Origin: Parastagonospora avenae f. sp. tritici 18332-5 | Taxonomy: Eukaryota > Ascomycota > Dothideomycetes > Pleosporales > Phaeosphaeriaceae | Reading direction: 5' to 3' | DNA length: 64,000 nt | Assembly: GCA_022559985.1 (NCBI GenBank) | Contig: JAFJTR010000058.1 | Span: forward strand, 62,001-126,000 | Shown here: in pieces, positions 1 through 9,527 of the stretch | Layout: the number at the start of each line of letters is the position of its first letter | Numbering within the stretch: position 1 is the first letter of the stretch | The notes under the pieces: model-generated | Databases searched by the model: none | What the model was told of the DNA's origin: nothing | Seen by the model: the letters and a program-made list of their open reading frames with translations, nothing else | Program-made: the position numbers and the translations under genes

Positions 1-764
1 GGCAGATCCCCACATAGGTTACCGCGGTCGTTGATGTTCACAACATTTTCAACCCGATGGACATCGTGGTTGCAATATTGTGTGCGAAAATTCTTGTATG
101 CTGCCACATAGTCCCTTAACGTCTCTTCCACAGTATTCATTATGTCATCTTCCTCGCTTTCCTCCAGAATGAGAGAGACGTCGTTGAAGGTTTGTTCGCA
201 ATCTCTCCTCTTCCCTTGCGTACGGAGTTGGGAGGGAGGGAGGAGCCTGATCTTTTCGCGGCGTTTCCGACGGATGTCATTACCAGTCTCGATATCTTTT
301 GCACCTTCAAGATAGATCATGTAGACAGCATTGCGTATCTTAGCGGGCAAATCCAAAAAGCAGAAGGCCAGCGGCTGCTGGCGTTCATCATCATCAACCG
401 GTTTGTCGTTATTTTTGCTGCGGTTTTTTCTGCCTGCCTCATACCCACGATGACCTGCAAGCACCTTTTCCCAAAATGCACGGCCAAGCTTCCTGTCCGC
501 TTTCTTTGTCCTTTTGCGCGTCGGTGAGGTCAAGGGCGACGAACGAGGTTTGAAGACTCTTGAGGTGTTGTATGTGCGATGTCGCACGAGCCTTTCCACG
601 AGAGCTTCTGGCAATAATGAAGTGTAGTGAACTATTTCGAAATCTCGGAGACTTGCATACACATTTATACCCTGTCTTTTGTTTGCTTGCTGTCCGGACA
701 CAAGGACAAGGTAAGTGCCACGGGGAAATTCGCAAACAGTAAATCCTTGCTCGGTATTTCTTGG
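1..764 (-). CDS. Partial F-box-like ('LPAEIR' family) protein, cut by left edge
   Basis: On the minus strand one frame is open from an in-frame TGA at 765-767 to the left edge, so the C-terminus is missing. It encodes a basic stretch (TRKRTKKADRK), then a segment containing FLDLPAKIRNAVYMIYLEG. That matches the 'FLDLPAEIRNxIYE' signature at the N-terminus of many fungal F-box-like proteins, which are thought to bind Skp1 or act as unknown adaptors. An acidic run (LEESEEDD) follows nearer the edge. No in-frame ATG precedes the conserved segment, so a 5' exon is probably missing. One candidate begins with ATG at 854 and splices to an AG at about 760, but that would leave only 13 bp to the stop of the same-strand gene upstream, so I do not trust it. 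Coding status is likely; the start is unresolved. Confidence 0.5.
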
Positions 765-867
765 TCAAGTCACACGCAGATCGAGTTGAGAAGCACAATT
801 TTTTTTTACTACCCTTTTCTACCCCAAAGTATTAAACATTAAACATCCGAACATGTCCAAGCACTAC

Positions 868-1427
868 TCAAGCGGTGTATCTGAGAGACTTCTCGGCTGC
901 TCGGAGATTGAGACGACCGGTGCGTTCTTCAGAAACGCCACGTCTGGCGTTGGGGAACTGGGATCGCAGAGGGACGAAGCCGCTTGCAGTGACCACGGTC
1001 GAGGTTGAGATGACAGTTGAGGTCACAGCAACGTCAATCTTTGAGGTGACTGCATCGATTAGCCAGCGGCTCCTTGTTCAAAATGAGAGTAGCTTACCCG
1101 TAGGGAGGATGAGGGTAGATATCTGCGTGGTCACCTCCAGCATAGTGCTGGTGAAGGTGTCCGTGATCCGAGGAAGAGAGGTGGTAGTAGTCTGAAGAGA
1201 CACTAGAGTGGTTTTGAGGGTGAAAGCCTTTGGCGTAATGGTTGTTGACGGCGTGACAATCTTCGTCTGAACCACCTTGAGTTGAAGGATAGGGCGTATA
1301 AATTGGGTCCAACCTTCGCTGTTGAGGACTTGCCGAGTCCAGTGTAGCACTTGGACAGACTCTTGGTAGTGTCGGCCACAGCCAGAGGAGCGAGCACAAG
1401 GAGTGCCAGAGCTGACAGAAACTTCAT
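868..1427 (-). CDS. Small secreted Thr/Ser/Val-rich protein
   Basis: Three exons, complement of 1314-1427, 1098-1266 and 868-1049, give 154 residues. The N-terminus MKFLSALALLVLAPLAVA is a clear signal peptide. The mature chain starts with a short Cys-containing part (KCYTGLGKSS) and continues as a Thr/Ser/Val-rich tract (TTITPK, TTTTSLP, TVISTSTVVT), typical of O-glycosylated fungal wall or secreted proteins. The last exon ends in a basic tail. Intron 2 (1050-1097) has a good GTAAGC donor and a CTAAT branch. Intron 1 (1267-1313, 47 nt) has a weak GTTGGA donor but is needed to join the signal peptide to the Thr-rich frame. No enzymatic domain is visible. It could be a wall protein or an effector-like secreted protein; nothing here separates these. 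Confidence 0.7.
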
Positions 1428-1924
1428 CGTGTCGGAAGATTGCAAGACTGCAGAGAGTTGATTGATATTGGTGATGAGTTTGAGCAAGATGGGAGAAGCT
1501 CATCTGCTTTTATGGTGCGCATCCTGACGCTGCGGAGCTGATCTCCGTCCCCTGATCCAGATGACGCAGCAGCAAACCTTCCGAGCTCGCGCCATCCTTG
1601 ATCAATTCAACAAATACTTTAATTTGCATGTCCAAATGCATGCATATCGTGATGTGATTGATGTGATAGAACTCAGGTCAGCTCGGTGGGCGGGTAGCCT
1701 GAGCCTAGCTGTTCGGCCGCAGTAGGCATGATTGACGAGTCCATGCTTAATACAGAGAAGGCTGACGTGCTATTCAGGCAGACGAGGTGACGATACTGGG
1801 ACACATCAGCTTGAAAGCTTGCACTAGCGAGCGCCATATAGTTTCTCAAGGTTGCAAGACACATTGATGCTATCAATTGTGCAGTCTTGCTCTCTTCCCG
1901 CGAATATACGTCCAGCTTTTGCGC

Positions 1925-1952
1925 CATGGCTGAGTCGGCATGGCTGAGTCGG
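1925..1952. repeat. 14-bp perfect tandem duplication
   Basis: The 14-mer catggctgagtcgg occurs twice in direct succession (1925-1938, 1939-1952). It looks like a recent slippage or repair duplication in non-coding DNA. Confidence 0.8.
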
Positions 1953-3003
1953 CAAGCACAGTTTCGGTCTGGCAGCGACAAGACCATTATTCTCGATTAA
2001 GAGTGCAGCTCGAAGTCTAGAATCAACACCTCACGGAAGGAAGTTACCGCCCATGTGGATACTAGACGAGTCGGGTTCATGTCTCATACCCATCTCTTCG
2101 CCGCACACATGCCATAGGTCACGTCTCAGGACATCTTCTGCCGCAGAAATGAGTAACAGCGTATAGGAGACGTGTTTGCCCCAGTTGCCGAGTGTAGTGG
2201 ATAATGATTAGTGGGCTTCAATTGCACCGAGCCCAGATGTACTGCATCTACGCCATCGGCTAGGCAAGCTGAACAAGATGTGTTGCTTGTTTTGTCTTGA
2301 AGTTGAGCGTTTATAATCAGAGTAAAAGATGTACCTCGGTGGTGTGCGAAAAAGCAACGTAGAGCTGAAACTCATAGTGTGAAGATCCTTGCTACCGAAG
2401 CAAGATGTAGTCTTCAAATCGAGAGTGTGGCGTACGGATGGAGGAACGCGCACGACACACATCATGTACTAATTGAAGGCGAGCATTCTGTTCGCCGTAG
2501 AAGCATAGATATGTCTCAGTTCAAGATGAGTCCACTAATCTACAATTCTTGCTTAACATTCTTGGCCGTTGATCGAGGTGACGTTCGAGCAATTGCTCTA
2601 CCGAAGAGTGCTGGCATATGGCTTAGGGCATCTCTTGACTATTTTCGATGCACGCGCCGAGACATGCTGAGTGCAGCTTGAGATGAGTGGTTGTGGTGAA
2701 AAAGATGCAGTATTTTGAAGAAGGCATCGAGGACGCTCGGAAGAGATCGGAAAATACCTAGTCCGGTCCGGGTCGTTATCGGACCCACAAGGCATACACG
2801 CGATGTCTCTCCAACCTCACATCCACCTGATCGCTCACACCACCCATTCTGCAGCATGGCCGCGTCGGACCATAAGCACGGTGGCCTCATTGTTGCCATT
2901 TCAGGTACAGGCACATGACCTGCGCATGCCCTCGCCATCGCGAGCGGGGTCGGGCCTACCAGACAACGGGTGGAACGAGAATCGTTCCAATGAGACGACA
3001 TCG

Positions 3004-3009
3004 TATAAA
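3004..3009 (+). promoter_or_regulatory. TATA box of the orphan gene at 3136
   Basis: TATAAA lies 127 bp before the ATG at 3136, in a spacer with no other gene on this strand. Confidence 0.5.
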
Positions 3010-3135
3010 GCTTGCTAACCCCTCACGCACGAGGGCACTCTACAGCTTCGAACAGCTTCCATATCCTCATATCGCACTCAATTGAGACTCACTTACTCAT
3101 AAAGCAATACTACTACACCAGCTACAGCTTCAAAC

Positions 3136-3807
3136 ATGGCTGCAAAGTACTCCCGCCGCCCGAGTTACCTGTCCGAGCCACTTTCGCCCTCAATCATCCC
3201 CGAGCTGGCGCTCCTACCCCAACCCCTCCCGGCTGCTGATCTTCCCTGCGGACAGCTCGTGTCTAAAAGCTCAAAGTACAACCCCACGGCCCTCGAAGAC
3301 CGCGACTACGATGACATCGGCACCATGTGGTACAAAGACGTCATCTTCTACAACACCGAGGACGGCCGCTTTGTGGAGAGCTTCGGCGGCACACATCTCC
3401 TACAGAGGCCACTTGACAAAGGCACCGAGGCTGCCACAATTGAGGCAGAGCAGCAACATGTGAGGTTGCTCAAGGACGCAGAAGCTGCTATTCAAAAGGT
3501 GTGGGCGGACGGGGCAGCCAGGAAATGGATCAAGGAACAGGATGAGGCTGGCTTCGTGGTCGCCAATCGCCAACTTGCCAACGCAAGCTACAAGCGTGCG
3601 CGCCTGGTCGATGTCGGCAATGGCAACTATGAGGTTGTACGTGAACTTGGTTGGGAGGGCAAGTCGAGCAAGAGGCGAGATTCTGCGCTTGAGGTAAACA
3701 ACACGGACAGCAAGTGGGACGCCATTGGCGTTGTTGTTAAGAAGATAATCGTCGACGGTGATCAAGTGAAGCTGGGTGAAGAGCTTGGGGTGTCTTACTG
3801 GAACTAA
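3136..3807 (+). CDS. Conserved-looking hypothetical protein, 223 aa
   Basis: A single open frame with a good start context (caaacATGgc) and a TATA box 127 bp upstream. The protein is soluble and mixed charged, with no signal peptide or membrane segment. The N-terminal 45 residues are Pro/Leu/Ser-rich and probably disordered. The middle (about 60-90) contains MWYKDVIFYNTEDGRFVESFGG, and the rest is helical with Ala/Glu/Lys-rich segments (EAAIQKVWADGAARKWIKEQ), followed by a beta-rich end (WDAIGVVVKKIIVDGD). Codon use and the absence of internal stops over 672 nt support a real gene. I do not recognise the family. It is followed by a convergent GST gene. Confidence 0.7.
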   Translation: MAAKYSRRPSYLSEPLSPSIIPELALLPQPLPAADLPCGQLVSKSSKYNPTALEDRDYDDIGTMWYKDVIFYNTEDGRFVESFGGTHLLQRPLDKGTEAATIEAEQQHVRLLKDAEAAIQKVWADGAARKWIKEQDEAGFVVANRQLANASYKRARLVDVGNGNYEVVRELGWEGKSSKRRDSALEVNNTDSKWDAIGVVVKKIIVDGDQVKLGEELGVSYWN

Positions 3808-4117
3808 TGGCGTGGAAGCTCTCGTGAAAATGGTCATTACCTTAGTGTGTCTCAATCAATTTACTCTGCTCATTCATTAACTCCGTCCGAAGCTCTTGAA
3901 GCACACTCATCATTTCTTTTTCAAGCGCATTACTGCACTGCCTCAATTCCTCCTTCACACGATTCTCGTTCCTGCATGACATAAGCGCCTGAGTCGATTG
4001 AGGAGTTCATCTTCTGATATTGAGCGAGGTGAGCTTCGTTTATTTATCTCTTTACAACCACGCATCACAACTTCTGCTTGCGCGCGCCCTTCTTTCTCCC
4101 CCTAAGCTGATCAGCGC
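3808..4117. other. Convergent 3' spacer
   Basis: 310 bp between two converging stop codons. It is T-rich and presumably holds both 3' UTRs; nothing else is seen. Confidence 0.5.
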
Positions 4118-4840
4118 CTATTTCTTCAGCGCCATAGCATTGACAAACATTTGAATGACCTCCGGACCCTTTGCAGACAACCCCGCATCAACATCAAGAT
4201 CCGGATCGCCCTTCTTCATCGCACGCCTGTACGCATCTCTCTCGCCAACGCGCTTCAGCCATCCCAAAATGCCCTTGTACTCAGTAAGGTCAATGGGTTC
4301 AAATTTGCGCATGGTCGTAAGGCAGAATCCTGTCATTACATCTGCGGCGGTAAATTCTTCGCCCGCAAGCCAGGCATTCGTGGCCAGGAGGCGGTTGTCA
4401 AGATGCTTTAAGTCGGTGACCACGCGCGCATCGTTCCCCTTGTATCTGGGGTCGTCTTCGCCAACGCAGCCGCGCGTCAGTCCACGCCGGAAGACGTGCG
4501 ACATGAGCGTAGCATTGCAGAAATGGAACCAGTACAAATAGTCGGAGAAGTTCTTGTGGGTGGGTGGAAGAGCAAGGCGACCGTTAGCGTACTTGTGGAT
4601 GATGTATTCACATATCGCTCCCGACTCTGCGAGAATGATGGGGTTGCTGGGGTCTGTGAAGTCCTCGAGAAGCGGGGCCGCGCCGATGGGGTATTTGGCT
4701 TGGAGCTCCGGTGGAGAGAGTAGAGGAGAGCGCTTGTAGAGTTCTAGCTTGTAGGGAAGGCCGAGTTCTTCGAGCAGCCAGGGAATGCGCTCGCCTTGGC
4801 CGATTTGGAGATGGTGGACGACAAATTTTGGGGATGCCAT
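4118..4840 (-). CDS. Glutathione S-transferase
   Basis: Single-exon gene of 240 residues starting at MASPKF. An ATG 15 nt further up (4855) is in frame, but MASPKF fits better as the start of the thioredoxin-fold strand. The GST N-terminal domain is evident: HHLQIGQGERIPWLLEELGL (contact residues of strand 1 and helix 1), LLEDF, and the glutathione gamma-glutamyl-binding ESGAICEYI motif at about residues 70-80. An all-helical C-terminal domain follows (NAWLAGEEFTAADVMTGF carries the N-capping-box region). This class conjugates glutathione to electrophiles or shows peroxidase activity in the cytosol. It lies tail-first 587 bp from the TauD dioxygenase on the same strand, so a link to that locus is possible but not shown. 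Confidence 0.9.
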   Translation of the reverse strand: MASPKFVVHHLQIGQGERIPWLLEELGLPYKLELYKRSPLLSPPELQAKYPIGAAPLLEDFTDPSNPIILAESGAICEYIIHKYANGRLALPPTHKNFSDYLYWFHFCNATLMSHVFRRGLTRGCVGEDDPRYKGNDARVVTDLKHLDNRLLATNAWLAGEEFTAADVMTGFCLTTMRKFEPIDLTEYKGILGWLKRVGERDAYRRAMKKGDPDLDVDAGLSAKGPEVIQMFVNAMALKK

Positions 4841-5427
4841 TTTCGAACGTATCAATTTTCTATGATGTTGGCGATAGAAAGATGGAAAGACGTGACCTCG
4901 GCAGCTTCTGATATGTGATTTGTGAAGATCTACGGACCTAGAAGGTACCGATATGTGGTTAGTGTGAATTGCTTAGTTGATCTCCGCGAACGTTGATTCG
5001 TTACACTCGAGTCGCTGTTCGATTCACAACGTGCAATGCGCCAGATCTATTACTCTTGTAATCTCATTCACATGCAGGCAACAATCACCGTACGGCCGTA
5101 GCATTCTACCGAGCTTATTCTTGTAGTGATCCTTCGCAGGGCGAAGCCAAGACTGACATACAGAGCCACGTGGAGCTCGGCCGAAAGTCGAACACTACTT
5201 TATGATTGGACTATCTAGATAGTTAGCTCAATGGTATCGACATGAAGGATCTCAAATCCGGAGGCGGAAGCATGGAGATAGGTCTTAGGCAACATTACGG
5301 AGATAGCTAGGCAAAGGTGAAATGAGGAAAGAAGATCGAACTTGGAGACATGAGGAAAAGATGGATAAATGCTTAGTAACTAGCTTCAGCTCAGGCAATG
5401 CGGTTCCGCGTCGGGTCACGTGATTCA
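4841..5427. other. Intergenic, GST promoter and TauD 3' region
   Basis: 587 bp without a supportable gene. A sequence resembling a tRNA A box occurs near 5223-5235 but no tRNA fold can be built (see rejected items). Confidence 0.5.
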
Positions 5428-6674
5428 TCAAACATCCTCAGGACCAGCGAGACCGAGCGCTTGCCTGCGCGTCGGTGCATCAGCCTTGAAGAACGGCTTC
5501 TCTGCCAACGCCGTTACCCTCGTACCGTGTCTCGGCTCGTTCCCTTCGTAGTCCCAGCTCGCGTTGTGGATGGTGATCCTGTTGTCCCAGAGTGCCGACG
5601 TTCCAGGAGTCCATTTGAAGCGGACTTGAATGTCTACATTATTTTCGTAAACGTCATATAAATAGTTCAGGATAACATCGCTTTCGGCCCTGTCAAGACC
5701 CACGATACGATCAGTCATCGCACGGTTGACCCAGAGAGCTTTCCAGCCAGTCGCGGGGTGGACGCGAACGAGTGGATGCACCCGTTCGACGTACTTTGGT
5801 CCTGCATTAGGATTCTCGCGATCCAGGTAGGGATGGGCAGAAATATAGACAGCTTCTCTTCCATCGATGATCTTGCGGAAGCCAGGCGAGAGCTTCTCGT
5901 AGGCTGCATAACCTGAAGCCCAGAGCGTATCGCCACCAATCTTTGGGATCGTATCATTGTGCAGATGAGTCACACCAGCCGGTTGCCTCTCATGCACCAG
6001 GTCGGTGTGCCAACGCGATGCGCCACCGGTCTGTCGGAAGCTTGCAGCTCTCTCAGTCGCCTGCAGCGCAGGCCATATGACAGTCGTACCAACAACACCG
6101 GGCACGGATGGTACTTGGGGCTTCTCGGTGTTAGGCTACGACTTCAACCTCGTGATTGGCAGACTTACATGGACTTCGATCTCCCCGTACCATTCACCCA
6201 GCGCCTTTTGCTGCTGAGGTGAAATGTCCTGGTCTCGGAAGAACACAACACTTCGCTCAGCAATCAACAGGCCAAGCTCGTCTTTTTGCTGAGCCGTCAG
6301 ATCCTTCAATTGTAATCCTACAATCTCTGTTCCGATATGTGCGGTCAAATGGATGACTTCCTTCGCGGCGCCAAAGAGGGCCTTCTTTTCTGGATCTGCA
6401 CGCGTGCCCGGATCGACAAATTCGCGATCGTAGTCCCGGATTTTGTACACATCTTGGAGATACAACGGTTTACTTGGCTGCTCAGCTATCTCCATCTTTC
6501 GTTCGTTCGCAAGCTCACTCACGCTGGCCTGTACGGATAGCCATTGGATAGGTCAATGCCCGCTTTCTCTAATCTCTTCCTAGCTGGTTCGGGAAGGCCC
6601 AGTGTGTCCTTAATCGGCTGGACAGTGTCTTTCTCTTGAATGCTTTCATGGATGGGGATTGCGATTGGTGCCAT
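5428..6674 (-). CDS. TauD/TfdA-family 2-oxoglutarate dioxygenase (sulfonate/taurine dioxygenase type)
   Basis: Three exons, complement of 6523-6674, 6169-6472 and 5428-6123, give 383 residues. The introns are 50 and 45 nt. The fold is intact: NLT-type N-terminus, VVFFRDQDIS strand, WHTDL carrying the facial-triad His and Asp (about 191 and 193), distal His in NRITIHNASWDY (about 338) and the 2-oxoglutarate-binding Arg in RHGTRVT (about 350-354). Family members use Fe(II), O2 and 2-oxoglutarate to oxidise sulfonates or alkyl sulfates and release sulfite or sulfate (yeast Jlp1, bacterial TauD). The substrate cannot be read from sequence. It is divergent from a flavin monooxygenase across a 626-bp gap carrying CYS3/MetR-like sites, which supports a sulfur-starvation role. 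Confidence 0.92.
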
Positions 6675-7300
6675 TGTGACAGTTGTTGAGGTCGTTGAGT
6701 CTTGACCTCAAGCCCCATCTGCTACTCTTCTTATATCCGCGGGCTCGCATACGCTCACTAGTCATCGACATGCTCACTAATGCAATAGCAGCTGTCATTC
6801 AGGCCAAGTCAGTGCATCGCGTGCAGGTTGCAGCGTTGGTGTTGCGGGGTCGATCACGACATCGGCCAGGAAAATAGCGTACATCCAGTGAACGTCTCGG
6901 AACTTATCACACGAGCAACCATTTGTGTTATTGTTAGTCCCCACCATAGCATCACCGCACTCGATACCCAGGGTAAGGCGTCTGACTTGGGCATTCCGGA
7001 ACAATCGTACCATCCTAGACGCCTCAGAAGGTGGCCATGGTGCCATCAACATCCACTATGGCGCCAGTAGTGCACCGTAACTCTGCACGAACGCGTGGGA
7101 AGGGTGACGCTTGCTTACAAACTCAAATCTTGCATACTCGGTCGGAGCACGAGCATTTTCATGGAGTAACCTTGGACTGGATGTACGACGCGATACTCGT
7201 CACGTGGCTTACACCGGCTTATGCCCGCGTAGTACCACCTGGGTTCTGCCGCTCATACCTCAACTCAGCAGCACGCCAGTGACTGAAGCTTCATGTTAGG
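6675..7300. other. Divergent promoter of TauD dioxygenase and flavin monooxygenase
   Basis: 626 bp between divergent start codons (6674 minus, 7301 plus). It contains two sulfur-regulator-like palindromes (7037-7046, 7058-7067). No other gene is seen. Confidence 0.6.
7037..7067. promoter_or_regulatory. Paired CYS3/MetR-like bZIP sites
   Basis: ATGGTGCCAT (7037-7046) matches the published Neurospora CYS3 consensus ATGRYRYCAT at all ten positions. ATGGCGCCAG (7058-7067) matches at nine. Their starts are 21 bp apart, about two helical turns, so both would face the same side of the DNA. They sit about 0.36 kb upstream of the dioxygenase ATG and about 0.25 kb upstream of the monooxygenase ATG. 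Function as sulfur-regulator sites is inference from the motif and the neighbouring genes. Confidence 0.55.
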
Positions 7301-8979
7301 ATGGCAAGCTCGGGCAAACGTGTTGCTGTCATTGGGGCAGGTATCAGCGGCATCGCCACTGCTGCACATCTCAAGAAGGAAGGCATCGAAGTGACTGTCT
7401 TTGAGAGATCTAATGCTGCAGGCGGTATATGGTAAGTCACTTAGTTGGTTGTCAAGAATGTCGATTGCTGAATTTCATACTAGGTTATACGATGAACGGA
7501 AGCCCCTGGAACCGGTGTACACTCCAGTGCCTGTCTCACAAACCGGTAGTTCTTATATCGAGAGTGGAACAACAGATGCAGAAAGACTCAAACATGCACC
7601 ACCAGGGTAGGAGCTTCAATTACGGTTTCGGAAGATCCACTACTGATACACGCCCATACAGTCCTTGTTACGTTGGCCTGAAGAACAACGTGAGCACGCG
7701 CTTACTGGAAACCACATTGAATCGCTTCCCGGCTGGTACTGGGGATTTTGTCTCGCACGATGTCTTAAAAGATTACATTCAGACTACAGCTATCGTAGCT
7801 GGGGTACATGAATCAACGCTTTACAACACGGAAGTACACAAGGTTTCAAAGTCCGGCGATTTGTGGACTGTTGGTACAACGACATTAAATGTCGATGATA
7901 GCGGAGTGACTACACAAACATCGGACACAATTGTAAGCGCAGTGATCCACTCAGTAACGAATGGCTCAAATTCTTACACTTCAGTAGAGTTTCGACGCCG
8001 TGGTAGTGGCTAGTGGTCATTACCATGCGCCAAAAGTACCTAACACCTCAGGTCTAGCAGACTGGAAACTACACTGGCCAGAAAGAGTGCAACACTCGAA
8101 GAGCTATCGCAGTCCCACAGAATACCAAGGCAAGGTATGTTTTTGAAGTCGTACTTACAGATTATTCAATGCTAAAAGATTCAAAAGAACTTTCTCCTCG
8201 TCGGTGGAAGTGTCTCGTCAACAGACATAGCACGCGAGCTCGGCCCATTCGCGAGCAGGATTTATCAGAGTCAGCGACATGGTGCATTCGACTTGCCTGC
8301 CGGCCTACTACCCCACAATGGATATCGCGTTGATGAGGTCGTATCCTACGATGCACCGACAGGGGAAGGACACAGCCCCTTGACCGCCTCCGAAGCGATA
8401 CCAGCTACCGTGACTTTGAAGTCAGGCCAGAAGCTTTGCGACATCCACCATGTCATTCTTTGCACGGGCTATCATCTCACGCTTCCATTCTTGCCACAAT
8501 TACACTCGGATACAACCCCAGCCGAGTCGGCGGACGAACATGTCCTTGTTACTGATGGCACGCAATTCCACAACCTGCACAAAGACATTTTCTACATCAG
8601 TGACCCGTCTCTCGCTTTCGTCGGAGTACCCTTCTTTACCGCTACATTCACCTTGTTCGAATTTCAAGCCATGACGGTGGCGAAGGTGTTCTCCGGACAA
8701 GCGAGGCTTCCCAGCGAAAAGGCCATGCGGGCCGAGTATCATCATCGACTGGGGGTCAAAGGGCATGGCAAGGCGTTTCATAGCTTGCGCGATAGAGAAG
8801 CAGAGTATGTAAACGAGCTTCTGGCTTGGGTGAATCATGATCTGGAAGAATCAGGTCGGCAAAAGCTTCTGGGTCACACAGAGCAATGGCACACTGCTAG
8901 AGAAGCGCAAGTACAAAGGATGAAGTCTCTCCTTGGTACTGAAAGCCATGAGAGGAGTTCCCAGATCACATGTCAGTAG
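7301..8979 (+). CDS. FAD/NADPH flavin-containing monooxygenase
   Basis: Five exons (7301-7431, 7484-7606, 7662-7932, 7988-8134, 8179-8979) give 490 residues. The FAD-binding GAGISG Rossmann motif is at residues 12-17, followed by FERSNAAGGIW. The FMO-type segment WPERVQHSKSYR, an equivalent of FxGxxxHxxxY, lies just before the NADPH-binding VGGSVSSTDIARE. The late motif CTGYHLTLPFLP is also present. FMOs insert one oxygen on soft nucleophiles such as sulfur or nitrogen, and some fungal members act on sulfur compounds. Its divergent partner is a TauD-type dioxygenase and it is followed by a Dal5-type permease, suggesting uptake plus two-step oxidation of an organosulfur compound. The substrate is unknown. 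Confidence 0.9.
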
Positions 8980-9527
8980 TTTGGCTATCTTCAAAATTTG
9001 ACGAATTTGTCTTGCATCAACACGACTCTCCCGCATGTATTTTGTTCAACCAAGTCGCTCCTTGAATAGAGTTAGTATTTTCGACAATTCCATCATTCTG
9101 AGTCGAACCAAACACTAGCGCATGGTTCGGGAATTCTTGATGGGTTCTTATCTCCGCACGCAGGCACGCCATATGCACGTTCAATTACGACTGCTGCATC
9201 CATGTTACCTACCCCGTCTCGAGGATCTTCAGTACCACAACACCTAGATCATCGTGCTACAGATCAACCAGACGAGCCGCGTCTAACTAGATTTAGTCGC
9301 TACCCCACACCGTCACGCCATACCATCCCCAGTATTCATCATCGCGTCAATTCCAAGGCGCGGCAATACCCTGGGGTTTGACAGCGCTTCATACGCGGCG
9401 AATGTACCAGTACTAGCACAATGCAAGCGACATGTCAAGCCCTGGCGTGCAAGATCTTAAGAGTCAAATGCTTTGCCAACCTTAGACACAGCACTCACAT
9501 CTTCGATTCTACTTCTTCTCGCACATC
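8980..9527. other. Intergenic, permease promoter
   Basis: 548 bp between two genes in the same direction. I found no further ATGRYRYCAT site here and no gene. Confidence 0.5.

Larger units (their letters stand above)
1428..3135. other. Intergenic, about 1.7 kb
   Basis: Divergent spacer between the small secreted protein and the orphan gene at 3136. It contains a 14-bp tandem duplication at 1925-1952 and a TATA box near 3004. Short open frames occur (for example 1673-1987 minus) but none shows a domain or splice partner. Confidence 0.5.

Noticed and set aside
1673..1987. 104-codon minus-strand open frame
   Set aside because: Contains the 14-bp duplication, has no domain, and no neighbouring exon continues it.
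5211..5285. tRNA-like A box (tagctcaatggta) with nearby atccggag
   Set aside because: No complementary D stem, anticodon stem or GGTTCGANTCC T-arm can be placed at tRNA spacing; taken as chance.
6665..6674. Third sulfur-site-like word TTGGTGCCAT
   Set aside because: Nine of ten match, but it overlaps the start codon of the dioxygenase and is explained by coding sequence.
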